DNA from: Areca catechu
Lineage: Eukaryota; Streptophyta; Magnoliopsida; Arecales; Arecaceae
Length of the DNA: 64,000 nt
Assembly (NCBI GenBank): GCA_021397845.1
Contig: CM038053.1
Span: 112,567,825 to 112,631,824 of the forward strand
Reading direction: 5' to 3'
Part shown: piece by piece, positions 24,075 through 34,193 of the stretch
Numbering within the stretch: position 1 is the first letter of the stretch
Layout of the letters: every line of letters starts with the position of its first letter
Translations under genes and position numbers: made by a program
The notes under the pieces: model-generated
Databases searched by the model: none
Told to the model about the DNA's origin: nothing
The model's input: only the letters and a program-made list of their open reading frames with translations

Positions 24075-25645
24075 TGGTGTGGGCACTAGAATCTGACAGA
24101 GGCTCCTCAATCCTCTGTGGATGCCCAATTAGGGTTCCAGTTTTTTGGATCTTGTAATAAGGCTTCAAGCCTCAACCTTGTAATTTTCTTTTGCTTCAAA
24201 TTGAGTCTATACTTTGACCAATTAGGTCAAATTGTGTACTATACTGGGTCCAGTCACAAATCGGGTCCAGTCTGAGTCTATTGGAAGTATGGGTCCATTA
24301 CAAGAGTTGGTCTTAAAATTTAGTCTCCTTGGAGCCAAATCTGGAAGGAATCCAAGTCAGCTCAGGGCCCACCTTTTCATCCTATGTGGCGCCATGACAA
24401 CTTGCCATGTGGGCAGCACACTTGTCATCCTTGGATGCCCAAAGAGGAGGAACACATCACTTGGCACTAGCCCTTTTTTCCTCCCCCTATCAAGCTCCTT
24501 TCCAAGAAACGGTGGTCGGCCAAAGAGAAGGTCAATGGGAGTTGAAGTTTGGAATTCAGATCCCTTGCTTCAAGCCCTCCAATCAAGCCTTCTTCCAAAT
24601 TTGTTTGAACCTCTTTGGAAGGAAGAGACAAGATCCATGGGCGCCTCCACCTCACACTCCCCATGTCATGCTTTGTACCAAAAGGGAAAGCACAACCAAC
24701 GAAGGAGGAAGAACACATAACTCGCTCCAAGCCTCACTTCATGCTTTCTTCCAAAACAAAGGAGTTACTTTCCAAGTTCAAAGCGCCAAGATCCCTCCTC
24801 CAAGCCTTGCATCATGCCATGCCCACTCAAATCAGCTCTTGGTCAGCCAAAGAGAGAAAAAGGTCAAGGGTTTTGGGTGCCCATCCAAGAAAACTTGTAT
24901 TCTTTCATTTGAAATTCAAAAGGGTCCTAAGGTGCCTAATTAAAGGACCTAACCCCTCCTTTGTAAATTTTAATCTTCATGAATGAAAAATTACATTTCT
25001 TGAGTTCCAATTTCTTTCTAGTTGCCTTTGTTTGCTAGGAACGTCGATCTCCGTGAGGGAGCGCCTTCGCCTACGGGTGTCGAGTGGTGTAAGGCCTCAA
25101 ACTACCGTCACTTCCGTAACTCCATCATCCAACTCCGAATCAAGAAGAACTCCACCATCATTTCAACAACTCTTTCTTTCATTCTTCCATTGCTTTCCTT
25201 CTGATTGAAACTTAACCTTTATCTTCTTTGAATGCTCGCAGGTCCTCCAGGTTACACGAGTACAAAGATGGTTGCCTTTGCCATCGGGATCTTCGGACAG
25301 CCAGCCGGTGCCTCCGTAGGGTTGGCCGCTCGATCATCCAGGCCGCATCCGCCAAAGTGCGCGATCTCTACATCGGGCGATTCAGATCTTTGAGGTTTGC
25401 CCCCTGTCTCCTAAGTAGGTCTTGATCGGAGAGCTAAGTCCTATGGGGTTTCTCAATCACGGGGTCCTCTATTTATCATTGTTTAGGGACTGCTTGCTTG
25501 CTTGATAGTTCTTATTATTATAGAACCCTAGATCAACTCTTACTTATTTTTAGGAATCCAAAGAAAATCATAAAAATCTAAAAATCACAAAACCAATAAA
25601 TCACATGCATCATTCTTCATTTTGCATTTAGTTAGTCCCCCATCA
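24075..25645 (+). repeat. C2 3' LTR
   Basis: 1571 bp, TGGTGTGGGCACT to CCCCATCA. Repeat M follows without a recognisable duplication, as expected when the 5' end of the array is lost. Confidence 0.92.
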
Positions 25646-26570
25646 CAGAGAGCTTCGGGGACTCTCTACATACAGAGGGAGAATAAGAATGAAAGAAAGA
25701 TAATACTCTATCGAAAGCGAGTCTATTGCTTACCTCCACTTACCTTCCCTTGTGGGTCTTATATGGATAAGGGAAATTTGTCAGTTTTTGGGTCCTCCTT
25801 TCGAAGAAAGCTTTTTGTTATTTACTGCCACCCCTCTATCAGGCCAGCTTTTTGTTAAGCCTGGAGTCATGATAGAATATTGCTATTTTAGGAGGAACCG
25901 TCGGGGAGCTGTAGGCCATGGGACCTGAGCGGGTTGCCCTTTTTAGGAAGGTTTGGGCATCCTATTGTTGAGGTCACAGTCTCCTAGCCATGCAGTTGTC
26001 AACATGGTGGTGCACTGTAAGCCTATGAGGCTAGTGATGCTTAGATCATGTAGGTCGTGCTCAAGGTGCATCGCGGGACCTGCGCTCATGGCAAAGCACG
26101 TGCATCCTTTCAGGGGCGGTGAGTGATCAGGCTTTCTATTATCATAGTTTTGAACTTCTGTCAGCCCAAACCTTGGTTGGGAGCTAACCTTGGTAGGGTG
26201 GCCTACCTCGAACGGAGGGGCTCCACCATGGCCGGGAGCTGACGTCAGACGAGCAGCTCACCAAATTAGCCTAGCCTCGGCTGAGAGCTAACCTCGGTAG
26301 GGATGCCTATCTTGAAAGGAATGGTTTGACCCCGACCGGGAGTTGACCTTAGATGAGGGGCTCGCCCAATGAGCCCGGCCTTGGTTGGAAGCCGACCTCG
26401 ATAGGGAGGCCTACCTCGAAAGGAGAGGCTCGACCCCAGTGGGTAGCTGAACTCAGATGGGGGCTCGCCCAATGAGCCTGGTCTCGAATGGGAGCTGACT
26501 TTGGCATGGAGGCTTACCTCGAAAGGAGGGGCTCGACCCTAGTCGAGAGCTAACCTCAGACGAGGGGCTA
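25646..26570 (+). other. Unclassified repeat M, left part
   Basis: The first 500 bases hold no gene that I recognise. From about 26160 a tandem array starts. The sequence is interrupted by H at 26571 and continues at 45135. It may be the LTR or body of another old retroelement; I see no clear termini. Confidence 0.5.
26160..26570 (+). repeat. About 104-bp tandem repeat in M (4 copies, then part of a fifth past H)
   Basis: Each unit reads roughly GGCCTCGGTTGGGAGCTGAC, ...AGGGAGGCCTACCTCGAAAG, GAGGGGCTCGACCCC, GGGAGCTGACCTCAGA and GAGGGGCTCGCCCAATGAGC. Within a unit two half-units share GGGAGCTGACCT. The array is split by H and resumes at 45135-45262. Confidence 0.8.
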
Positions 26571-27190
26571 TGATGGAGACCCGAGAGCCCAGCCACCTCA
26601 GCAGCCAAGAGGAGTCCCTGTCACATCCGGGATTGTGCCACCTAGGATTACATGGAGGATCACATGAAGATGCCCCATACATGACCACATGCCAGCACAC
26701 CCCTTCCACCCTCTAGGCACATCAACTCCACTGGCCATCAAGAGAGAAAGGAAGGTTAAGTGGATAACATAAATCCCATGATTCATGCCAAGCAGCTAAG
26801 GAAAGATGTGGTCCCCCCCAAAGCCCAAAAGAGCAGGTGTTTGGCGACCCAAATGGCCCCCCTCTTCTTCCTTATTTTTTTTTTGAGTTTTTTTGGTAAT
26901 TGTATAAAACCTTCCATGTTGTAAATCAGAAAATCAGGAAGGATTATGGTGCATATACTTTCTTTACTTGCTTATTAGGTAATTGGTCCCTATATAAGGA
27001 CACCTCTCTTGTGTTGAAGGTAATGAAATTGAATTTTTGAGAAAGAGTCCTAGTTTTGGCTCCGTTTGGAGGGGGCTACGGCCTGTCTTGCCTTCGCCTT
27101 CGAGCATCGAGGGGAGTGGGACCATATGCCTTTGTCCTACGGGACATCGAGGAGTGTGAGGCCCTATTTGCCTTTGTCCTACAGGACATC
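26571..27190 (+). repeat. Element H 5' LTR, first part
   Basis: It starts TGATGGAGACCCGAGAGCCC, matching 42711 on. A TATA box (TATATAAGG) lies at 26991-26999. From about 27105 it has G-rich units of the minisatellite GACATCGAGGGGTGTGAGGC. It is interrupted by D1 within that minisatellite and continues at 33987. Confidence 0.88.
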
Positions 27191-28830
27191 TGATGCAGAA
27201 CAAATAAAGGGATGCGATGCGGAAGTAAATTAAGATTAACTAATTTTTTTTTTTGTTGTTTTATAGGTTTGTAGAAGTTGGCTTCAAATCAAAGAAAAGT
27301 TAACCTAACATTGAAAGATACTAATATGATAATTGAAAGCACAATTTTAAGGAAACTAAATTATCAGAGTAGTTTAGAAGCAACGGATCGCTGGGGGTTG
27401 AGAAACTCCCAGACCTAGGGTTTCACTCCGAGTTTTCAACATAACAGAAATAAAGAGAAGGGAAGGGTTATCTAACCAGACAATGATCTTCACAGATTTT
27501 GGTGGAAGAACTCTCCCGAGCAGATTGTTGGATCCTCGGAGTCGGATATCTTCGTAATGGATCCTCCAATACTGGGCCTTTGGCGGGTTGGCTTCTCCTG
27601 AACTCAAGATCTGGAAGAGAAGAAAGACAATTGATGGAATCAGAGAGTCAAGGAAAAGATTTACCAGGTTGATGAACTTGAAGATCGAAATTGCTGAAAA
27701 CTGGATTCTCCTGGAGGCTGATGTGATTTTCCTTGGAACTTGCTCTGGATCTGAAGTAGCCGGACTGGATCTGGATGAAGGTGGATGGCCTGGACTTGTA
27801 GAGAGAGAGAGGCCGTGGGAGATGGATGGATCTAGGGTTTGGTGGATGGAAAATAATGAAAGGTGGCTAGGGTTTTGGAATTTCAAGTGGCTAACCTAGG
27901 GTTTTGGATAAAGATGGAGATCTCTCACCTCCTCAAGGCTCCAATGGAACCCGGATTACCTCCTCACGGAGCTCAACACTTAGAATAGTGCGGAAGAAGA
28001 GAAACCTAGGTTACTCAACACAAGAGAATAGCAAAAATAATTTTTCTTCATTGATTTTCTAAAGTTACAAAGAGAGGTCTATTATATAGACCTAAAATTT
28101 TCTCCTAGCTTGTACAAATTCCCATGTGGGACTAAACTCTTCCAACCCCTAGATTAGGTAGAAAATCCTCTCCCTTGGCCGACCAAGAGTCCAAAAAAAT
28201 TGGGACGGCCATAAAGGAATTGTTTTGGAACTTTTATGGCACCTCCTTTGGAGTTGGATTTGGATTTGGAGTCCTCTTCTTCTTAAGGTATTTCTTCTTT
28301 TCTTCCACTCCAAGTTAAGCTCTTTGATTTTGATTTGAACTTCAATTAGGAGTAGGTTGGATGTCCTTCTTTGATTTCTTCTCCAAGAGAAGTTTTCTTC
28401 CTTCTTTGCTTAGGTAAATTAGGCAGGTGTGGGCGCCTCCTTTAATTTAGCCTCCAATTTGATTTTTTTCTTCTTTGGATGTGGGGACCATGACACTGGG
28501 ATGCCTCTATGGCGCCTCCTGGACTCTGGCGTGTGCTCGGAGTGTGGCTGGGCGTGTGGCTTGGAGTGTGGCCTCCACTTGCTTGAACCTTGAGTTGATT
28601 GGAAGAGAAATGTGGCACCATTTTGGACCAAATTGAAATCACATTGGGACTTGCACCGAGTCAACATGACTCAACAAAATTTAAATGGTGACTCAAGAAA
28701 GAAATAAATAAAATAAATAAACTGGTTGACCAGGTCAACCTTTATTACAAACCCTAATTTCTCGGGCAATGTCAATCAGAGATCCCAAATGGAGCTCTGA
28801 AGTCTTCTTCTGAGTCTGGTGCCCGCACCA
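27191..28830 (-). repeat. Element D1 3' LTR
   Basis: On the plus strand it runs TGATGCAGAAC to CCCGCACCA; in element orientation TGGTGCGGGCACC to GTTCTGCATCA. A TATA-like CTATATAATAG lies near 28080-28090. The 170-aa and 103-aa ORFs in it recur identically in the other LTR and are probably not genes. Confidence 0.95.
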
Positions 28831-29426
28831 ATTCTCCCAGGGTGGGAGGAACTCGACCCTATCGAGTAAGGCTCAAGTTGGCTCTGGTATCTCTCCAAGA
28901 GGTCTGGGTCCAATTCTTGTAATTCTTCTCGGGAGATCCAAGAGTCATCAGAATCTGGCCTTCCTTGCCAGCGGACCAGGTACCTTTGGTATCCTCGATT
29001 ACGAGTAGAGATAACCTGATCATCCAGGATCTTTTCAATCTGCTCTTTCCTCACAGGCCAGTTTGTTGGTGGACACACAGGGTCGGGATCACTCTCAATG
29101 ATAGGGTTAGGCTCAAAAGGCTCACTAGGAATCACAGCTGGCTCCCTGTACTCTACTAAGTCTGTAATGTTGAAAGTAGAGCTAATGCCTAGTTCTGGAG
29201 GCAACTCGAGCACATAGGCATTGGATCCTACTCTCTTTACCACTCTAAATGGTCCAGCTCCCCTAGCATGTAACTTTCTAACGGTTCCAGGAGAAAACCG
29301 TTCAGGCCTTAACCTAATCATCACATAGTCTCCCTCAACAAAAGATTTGACTCGTCTTTGAATATCAGCCAACTTCTTATAAGTTTCATGACTTAAATTT
29401 ATTTTGGCATGAATTTCTTTATGCAA
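28776..29426 (-). CDS. D1 integrase C-terminal domain with chromodomain (216 aa)
   Basis: It is an open frame without the integrase catalytic core. Residues about 1-30 form a helix-rich linker (EIHAKINLSHETYKKLAD). Residues 31-75 are the GPY/F-type module (DYVMIRLRPERF, GAGPFRVVKRVGSNAYVLEL). STFNITDLVEYREP is at about 83-96. Residues about 128-180 are the chromodomain (ILDDQVISTRNRGYQRYLVR, SDDSWISREELQELDPDLL). The final 18 residues are encoded inside the 3' LTR, a 55-base overlap. In full elements this domain guides integration to chosen chromatin. Here it is separated from the 557-aa ORF by about 330 broken bases, so whether it is translated is unknown. The start codon is only the first ATG of the open frame. 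Confidence 0.75.
   Translation of the reverse strand: MHKEIHAKINLSHETYKKLADIQRRVKSFVEGDYVMIRLRPERFSPGTVRKLHARGAGPFRVVKRVGSNAYVLELPPELGISSTFNITDLVEYREPAVIPSEPFEPNPIIESDPDPVCPPTNWPVRKEQIEKILDDQVISTRNRGYQRYLVRWQGRPDSDDSWISREELQELDPDLLERYQSQLEPYSIGSSSSHPGRIGAGTRLRRRLQSSIWDL
28851..28867 (-). promoter_or_regulatory. PPT-proximal hairpin of D1
   Basis: In element orientation it reads ACTCGAT-AGG-GTCGAGT, a 7-bp stem with one pair that could be G-U in RNA. It lies 20 bp from the LTR. Confidence 0.6.
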
Positions 29427-29756
29427 GTCTTTTATATGCTGTGCAAAATTCTCAGCAGATTCGGAGACTCGAGTGTGGACAGGTAAAGGGACTAGGTCAA
29501 GAGGTGTGTGAGGTTTGTACCCATGTACAATTTCAAAGGGACTCTAGCCTATAGACCTATTGATCGAAACATTGAATGCAATTTCAGCCCTGGACAAAAT
29601 ACAAATCCCAATTCCTGGTGTTCTCAATCAAACCAAAATCTGAGCCAAAGCCTAGTAAAGGGTCAAGAAAAACTAAACTAGACTGACGACGCATTCCTAA
29701 AGAATGGACTTTATTCCAAAGGAACCCTAGGTCTAAACCTAACAAACTAAGGCTCT
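29427..29756 (-). pseudogene. D1 integrase core remnant
   Basis: In the reverse direction, pieces read RNWDLYFVQG, then a region like the FAYND..NRS segment, then SPFEIVHGYKPHTPLDLVPLPVHTRVSESAENFAQHI, with stops between. This is the last fifth of a gypsy integrase catalytic region. It marks where the replaced section rejoins the ordinary pol. Confidence 0.75.
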
Positions 29757-31430
29757 CTAGGTTTGACCTTGGGTCGGAGGATGGCATGCAGAGCATGAAA
29801 ACTTATCATGGGTGCCTAGTAGGTGCCATAAGGTCTTCTTGAAGTAGGTGGCAAACCTAATAGGTTCTGACACGTGGTTCACTCTAAAGACTTCGACAAA
29901 GTAAATTTGGGTGGTGTAAGAAGCATTGGAAGTCCTAGAGAAAGGAAGGAAATATGAGGTGGAGTCACGAATTACCTGCTGACTAAAGGTGGTGACCTGA
30001 AGGTTTGAATGGTGATCTATGAGTGTCAACTGGTCATCCTTTCGAAAGGAAAAGTTTGCTACTCCCAGGAATGGATCAAGAGATGGTTCGGGAAGCAGCC
30101 TAGGACATGTGATTGCAATAGTTAAAGTTTGTTCTCTAAGCAAATAATGATCCATTTTCTTAAGAACTGGATTGAAGAATGATTCATGGAAGGGCCTATG
30201 GATGATGACCTCAAGACTTGAAATTTGACTTATGGGTGTCGAAAGGTATACTCTATAGAAGGGTAGGTCAGTCATGCAAAGGAAGGGGTCTGGGGCCATA
30301 AGGAGGACTTCTACAGGACTGGGTGAACCAATCCGCTCAAGACACGGATGTTCAACTGAGATTACGGGAGAGACCTTAGTGGCTGGGCATGGGACAAGGT
30401 CCAATTGTAAGAGGCTTGATTCAGTCATCCTAAGGAGAGGATCTACCATAGGGTGGGCAAACTTAAACAGTTCAGTGCAAAGATCTTCAATTGGTACTTG
30501 GGGAATGACTGTCATTAGAGGGTACGAACTAATAGCTTGGGCTAACAATATGAGCTCTTCCTGGGGGTATTTGACTAAAGGAACCCGGTTCTCACAAATC
30601 TCTTGAATTTTTGAACTAGGTCTTATCAGTTGGTTGCTTTCCAAGGTCTCCTCAGGTAAGGAACTAATAGTATCAATGTCACCTTCTTCAAGTTCTTCCC
30701 CCTCACATTCATCAACTAGACTCAAGCCAGCATCATATACTTCCTCGATGCCATCTTCAATGGGTTTCGGGTCAGTGGTAATCGGGTCAACTGATTCTAG
30801 GCTTGTCATACCTAACCTTTCTTCCTCATTGGTAGGCTTGGGTTCTCCCTCATTAATGTCATCCTTAGGATTCTTACCACTTAGCTGTGCACAAGCCAGT
30901 CCTATGTATGGGCACTGACTAGATTTATGGCCTCTTTCTCCACAAAACAAACATTCTTGTGATATAGGAACCTGGGTCACACTGGGTTTCAAGCTAGTAG
31001 AGACCTTACTTGGGCATGGGTGTGGATCTAAACGGTTTGATCTAGAAGACTTGGGTTGTTGAGTGACTGGTCTAGAATATTGTAAGGACCTCTCATAGAC
31101 ATGATCCACACTATAGATATCATGGTTAGGCTTCCTAAGGTTATGCTCGGGATCACGGTATAAGGTCCTCCTAGGCTCCTGGTATGGATGAGGTTGGGGC
31201 CTATTAAATTTTGGATCAGGGATCCAATTTTGCTGTCTACGTTTCTCAAGGACTTGGACTTGATCCCTAAGCTGGGTAAAATTCTCATGGACTTGTTCTT
31301 TACACTGGGTAACAGTAGCAGTCAAATCCTGGCTTAACTTGTTCATGATCTCAGTAAGAGCTCTAACCATGGCCTCTAAATCAGGTTGGGTTTGACCAGG
31401 TTGATATGGCACTCCGTTTCTGGTAGACAT
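29757..31430 (-). CDS. D1 Gag N-terminus fused to the unrecognised replacement ORF (557 aa)
   Basis: It is one uninterrupted frame. Residues 1-75 match the Gag start of L (MSTRNGVPYQPGQ, coiled-coil-like, QVLEKRRQQNW). An R/P/Y-rich part follows. L's capsid domain (about 170 aa) is missing. One zinc knuckle, CLFCGERGHKSSQC (CX2CX4HX4C), lies near residue 162. The acidic EEVYDAGLSLVDECEGEE near 235 matches L just before its protease. From about 255 to 515 I recognise nothing; a loose motif DP-L/F-L-x-M/V-T/A recurs three times. The end, ATYFKKTLWHLLGTHDKFS, matches an integrase-core segment. J (plus strand) encodes a close homologue and B a distant one. Possible roles are RNA binding and packaging through the knuckle; the new region has no assigned function. 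Confidence 0.85.
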   Translation of the reverse strand: MSTRNGVPYQPGQTQPDLEAMVRALTEIMNKLSQDLTATVTQCKEQVHENFTQLRDQVQVLEKRRQQNWIPDPKFNRPQPHPYQEPRRTLYRDPEHNLRKPNHDIYSVDHVYERSLQYSRPVTQQPKSSRSNRLDPHPCPSKVSTSLKPSVTQVPISQECLFCGERGHKSSQCPYIGLACAQLSGKNPKDDINEGEPKPTNEEERLGMTSLESVDPITTDPKPIEDGIEEVYDAGLSLVDECEGEELEEGDIDTISSLPEETLESNQLIRPSSKIQEICENRVPLVKYPQEELILLAQAISSYPLMTVIPQVPIEDLCTELFKFAHPMVDPLLRMTESSLLQLDLVPCPATKVSPVISVEHPCLERIGSPSPVEVLLMAPDPFLCMTDLPFYRVYLSTPISQISSLEVIIHRPFHESFFNPVLKKMDHYLLREQTLTIAITCPRLLPEPSLDPFLGVANFSFRKDDQLTLIDHHSNLQVTTFSQQVIRDSTSYFLPFSRTSNASYTTQIYFVEVFRVNHVSEPIRFATYFKKTLWHLLGTHDKFSCSACHPPTQGQT

Positions 31431-32324
31431 GATGATTCAAGCAAGCACACAAAATGAGACTAGACTAAATCGACTACTGGATCACTAGACCTAGAGTCCA
31501 AACTAGATGCCCAATCAGAGTGGCAAGCTAGCCTGTAGTAACTCAGGACTCAGCCAAGCAGGTGTAAGGGGAGTGTTAGGTCCCTGAATGCCAATCCTAG
31601 ACACCAATCAGTGATTGGCCAGGTAGGCGGACCAGCACACAAGCCCTTCGGGAATGGATCCCTGAACCACCGTTCTAGACACTGAGTGCTAAGCACACAC
31701 AGAATAACTCAGCAAACTGACTCAACACTAGCCTAGACCCGACCAATTGGTGTCCCTAGCCCACTAGGGCAAATTAGGTCTAACTGATTTTAAATTAGGT
31801 CTAGGTTCGAATGATTGGATGGTGGTTTTAGGCTAAGGAGAGGTAATCAACTCCTCCCCTTATCTTAGATGCTCAATTGCCCTTAAGTAAATTATGAGAT
31901 GATCACTCCAAAAGAATTGAATTGCAGAACACAAAAAAATAGAGTTGCTGTATTTTAGTTCTCAGAATTTTTACCGAAACCAATAAATCACAGAAAAATT
32001 ATGGAAAATAGTTTCAATTATACTGGTTTCAACGAAGCAAAAATCATGCAATTCGAAGTTTCATACAGGGAGAAATAATTTAGACAACAGGGCAATTACG
32101 GGCTGCAACTAGATTGTCTTCCCCGTTTATAATCCCTGCTACGAAGTTATAACCCAATGGATCCCCTACATGCCCTAGGAACACCCCGTGGAATGGGAGG
32201 AGGAGGCTTGCGCCTCGCTTAGTTCCTAGGACCGAACGTCCTGGGGAGTCTACTTCGAGCAGAAAAAATAAAAAGAGAAAACAATCAAAACAAGCAAGCA
32301 AGCAAATCAGAAACCCTAGACTGG
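31431..32324 (-). other. D1 leader, non-coding
   Basis: Read on the minus strand, conserved block one lies at about 31737-31872 and block two at about 31567-31655, with the hairpin CCAATC-ACT-GATTGG at 31604-31618. There is no ORF. Confidence 0.65.
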
Positions 32325-32336
32325 GCTCTGATACCA
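32325..32336 (-). promoter_or_regulatory. Primer binding site of D1 (initiator Met tRNA)
   Basis: GCTCTGATACCA on the plus strand is the complement of TGGTATCAGAGC, four bases from the 5' LTR. Confidence 0.93.
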
Positions 32337-32340
32337 AAAA

Positions 32341-33981
32341 TGATGCAGAACAAATAAAGGGATGCGATGCGGAAGTAAATTAAGATTAACTAATTTTTTT
32401 TTTGTTGTTTTTATAGGTTTGTAGAAGTTGGCTTCAAATCAAAGAAAAGTTAACCTAACATTGAAAGATACTAATATGATAATTGAAAGCACAATTTTAA
32501 GGAAACTAAATTATCAGAGTAGTTTAGAAGCAACGGATCGCTGGGGGTTGAGAAACTCCCAGACCTAGGGTTTCACTCCGAGTTTTCAACATAACAGAAA
32601 TAAAGAGAAGGGAAGGGTTATCTAACCAGACAATGATCTTCACAGATTTTGGTGGAAGAACTCTCCCGAGCAGATTGTTGGATCCTCGGAGTCGGATATC
32701 TTCGTAATGGATCCTCCAATACTGGGCCTTTGGCGGGTTGGCTTCTCCTGAACTCAAGATCTGGAAGAGAAGAAAGACAATTGATGGAATCAGAGAGTCA
32801 AGGAAAAGATTTACCAGGTTGATGAACTTGAAGATCGAAATTGCTGAAAACTGGATTCTCCTGGAGGCTGATGTGATTTTCCTTGGAACTTGCTCTGGAT
32901 CTGAAGTAGCCGGACTGGATCTGGATGAAGGTGGATGGCCTGGACTTGTAGAGAGAGAGAGGCCGTGGGAGATGGATGGATCTAGGGTTTGGTGGATGGA
33001 AAATAATGAAAGGTGGCTAGGGTTTTGGAATTTCAAGTGGCTAACCTAGGGTTTTGGATAAAGATGGAGATCTCTCACCTCCTCAAGGCTCCAATGGAAC
33101 CCGGATTACCCCCTCACGGAGCTCAACACTTAGAATAGTGCGGAAGAAGAGAAACCTAGGTTACTCAACACAAGAGAATAGCAAAAATAATTTTTCTTCA
33201 TTGATTTTCTAAAGTTACAAAGAGAGGTCTATTATATAGACCTAAAATTTTCTCCTAGCTTGTACAAATTCCCATGTGGGACTAAACTCTTCCAACCCCT
33301 AGATTAGGTAGAAAATCCTCTCCCTTGGCCGACCAAGAGTCCAAAAAAAATTGGGACGGCCATAAAGGAATTGTTTTGGAACTTTTATGGCACCTCCTTT
33401 GGAGTTGGATTTGGATTTGGAGTCCTCTTCTTCTTAAGGTATTTCTTCTTTTCTTCCACTCCAAGTTAAGCTCTTTGATTTTGATTTGAACTTCAATTAG
33501 GAGTAGGTTGGATGTCCTTCTTTGATTTCTTCTCCAAGAGAAGTTTTCTTCCTTCTTTGCTTAGGTAAATTAGGCAGGTGTGGGCGCCTCCTTTAATTTA
33601 GCCTCCAATTTGATTTTTTTCTTCTTTGGATGTGGGGACCATGACACTGGGATGCCTCTATGGCGCCTCCTGGACTCTGGCGTGTGCTCGGAGTGTGGCT
33701 GGGCGTGTGGCTTGGAGTGTGGCCTCCACTTGCTTGAACCTTGAGTTGATTGGAAGAGAAATGTGGCACCATTTTGGACCAAATTGAAATCACATTGGGA
33801 CTTGCACCGAGTCAACATGACTCAACAAAATTTAAATGGTGACTCAAGAAAGAAATAAATAAAATAAATAAACTGGTTGACCAGGTCAACCTTTATTACA
33901 AACCCTAATTTCTCGGGCAATGTCAATCAGAGATCCCAAATGGAGCTCTGAAGTCTTCTTCTGAGTCTGGTGCCCGCACCA
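32341..33981 (-). repeat. Element D1 5' LTR
   Basis: 1641 bp. The differences I noticed from the 3' LTR are a C/T change near 33111 and small homopolymer-length changes (for example near 33347). This points to a recent insertion. Confidence 0.95.
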
Positions 33982-33986
33982 ACATC

Positions 33987-34178
33987 AAGGGGTGTGAGGC
34001 CCTATTTGCCTTTGTCCTGTGGGACATCGAGGGGTGTTAGGCCCTGTTTGCCTTTGTCCTTCAGGACATCGAGGGTGTGAGGCCCTGTTTGCCTTTGTCC
34101 TGCGAGACATCGAGGGGTGTAAGGCCCTGATTATCTCCTTCTTGATCCTAATCCCTGGAGACTTCTCAGCCCACATCA
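33987..34178 (+). repeat. Element H 5' LTR, second part, with 42-bp minisatellite
   Basis: It continues the H LTR after D1: about 3.5 units of a 42-bp repeat (GCCCTGTTTGCCTTTGTCCT, GCGGGACATCGAGGGGTGTG), then CTAATCCCTGGAGACTTCTC and the end CCCACATCA. Compared with the 3' LTR, a stretch of about 25 bases before the end is deleted. Confidence 0.85.
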
Positions 34179-34181
34179 ATT

Positions 34182-34193
34182 TGATATTAGAGC
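34182..34193 (+). promoter_or_regulatory. Degenerate primer binding site of H
   Basis: TGATATTAGAGC differs from TGGTATCAGAGC at two positions and lies three bases after the LTR, so H was primed by the same tRNA when active. Confidence 0.75.

Larger units (their letters stand above)
9213..25645 (+). mobile_element. C array: tandem Ty3/gypsy chromovirus (C1 truncated, shared LTR, C2, LTR), split by B
   Basis: Order: a 5'-truncated C1 body (RNase H onward, interrupted by B), an LTR at 16708-18276, a full but decayed C2 body, and an LTR at 24075-25645. The middle LTR is preceded by C1's chromodomain end and purine tract and followed by a primer binding site, so it serves as 3' LTR of C1 and 5' LTR of C2. 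Such arrays usually arise by unequal recombination between LTRs. The missing start of C1 was lost at about 9213, where F1 sequence abuts RNase H. Confidence 0.8.
27191..33981 (-). mobile_element. Element D1: young non-autonomous Ty3/gypsy element of the L family
   Basis: It lies on the minus strand, flanked by ACATC (27186-27190 and 33982-33986). LTRs of 1640 and 1641 bp look almost identical, so the insertion is recent. Its internal 3.5 kb holds a leader, an intact 557-aa ORF, a scrap of integrase and an intact 216-aa ORF with GPY/F module and chromodomain. Protease, RT, RNase H and the DDE core are missing. LTR ends, leader and primer site match L, a possible helper type. Confidence 0.95.

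Noticed and set aside
27374..27886. 170-aa minus-strand ORF in the D1 LTR (also 32524-33036) and the 103-aa plus-strand ORF opposite it
   Set aside because: They lie in the LTR, occur in both LTRs only because these are copies, are not kept open in J or L, and have no recognisable domain.
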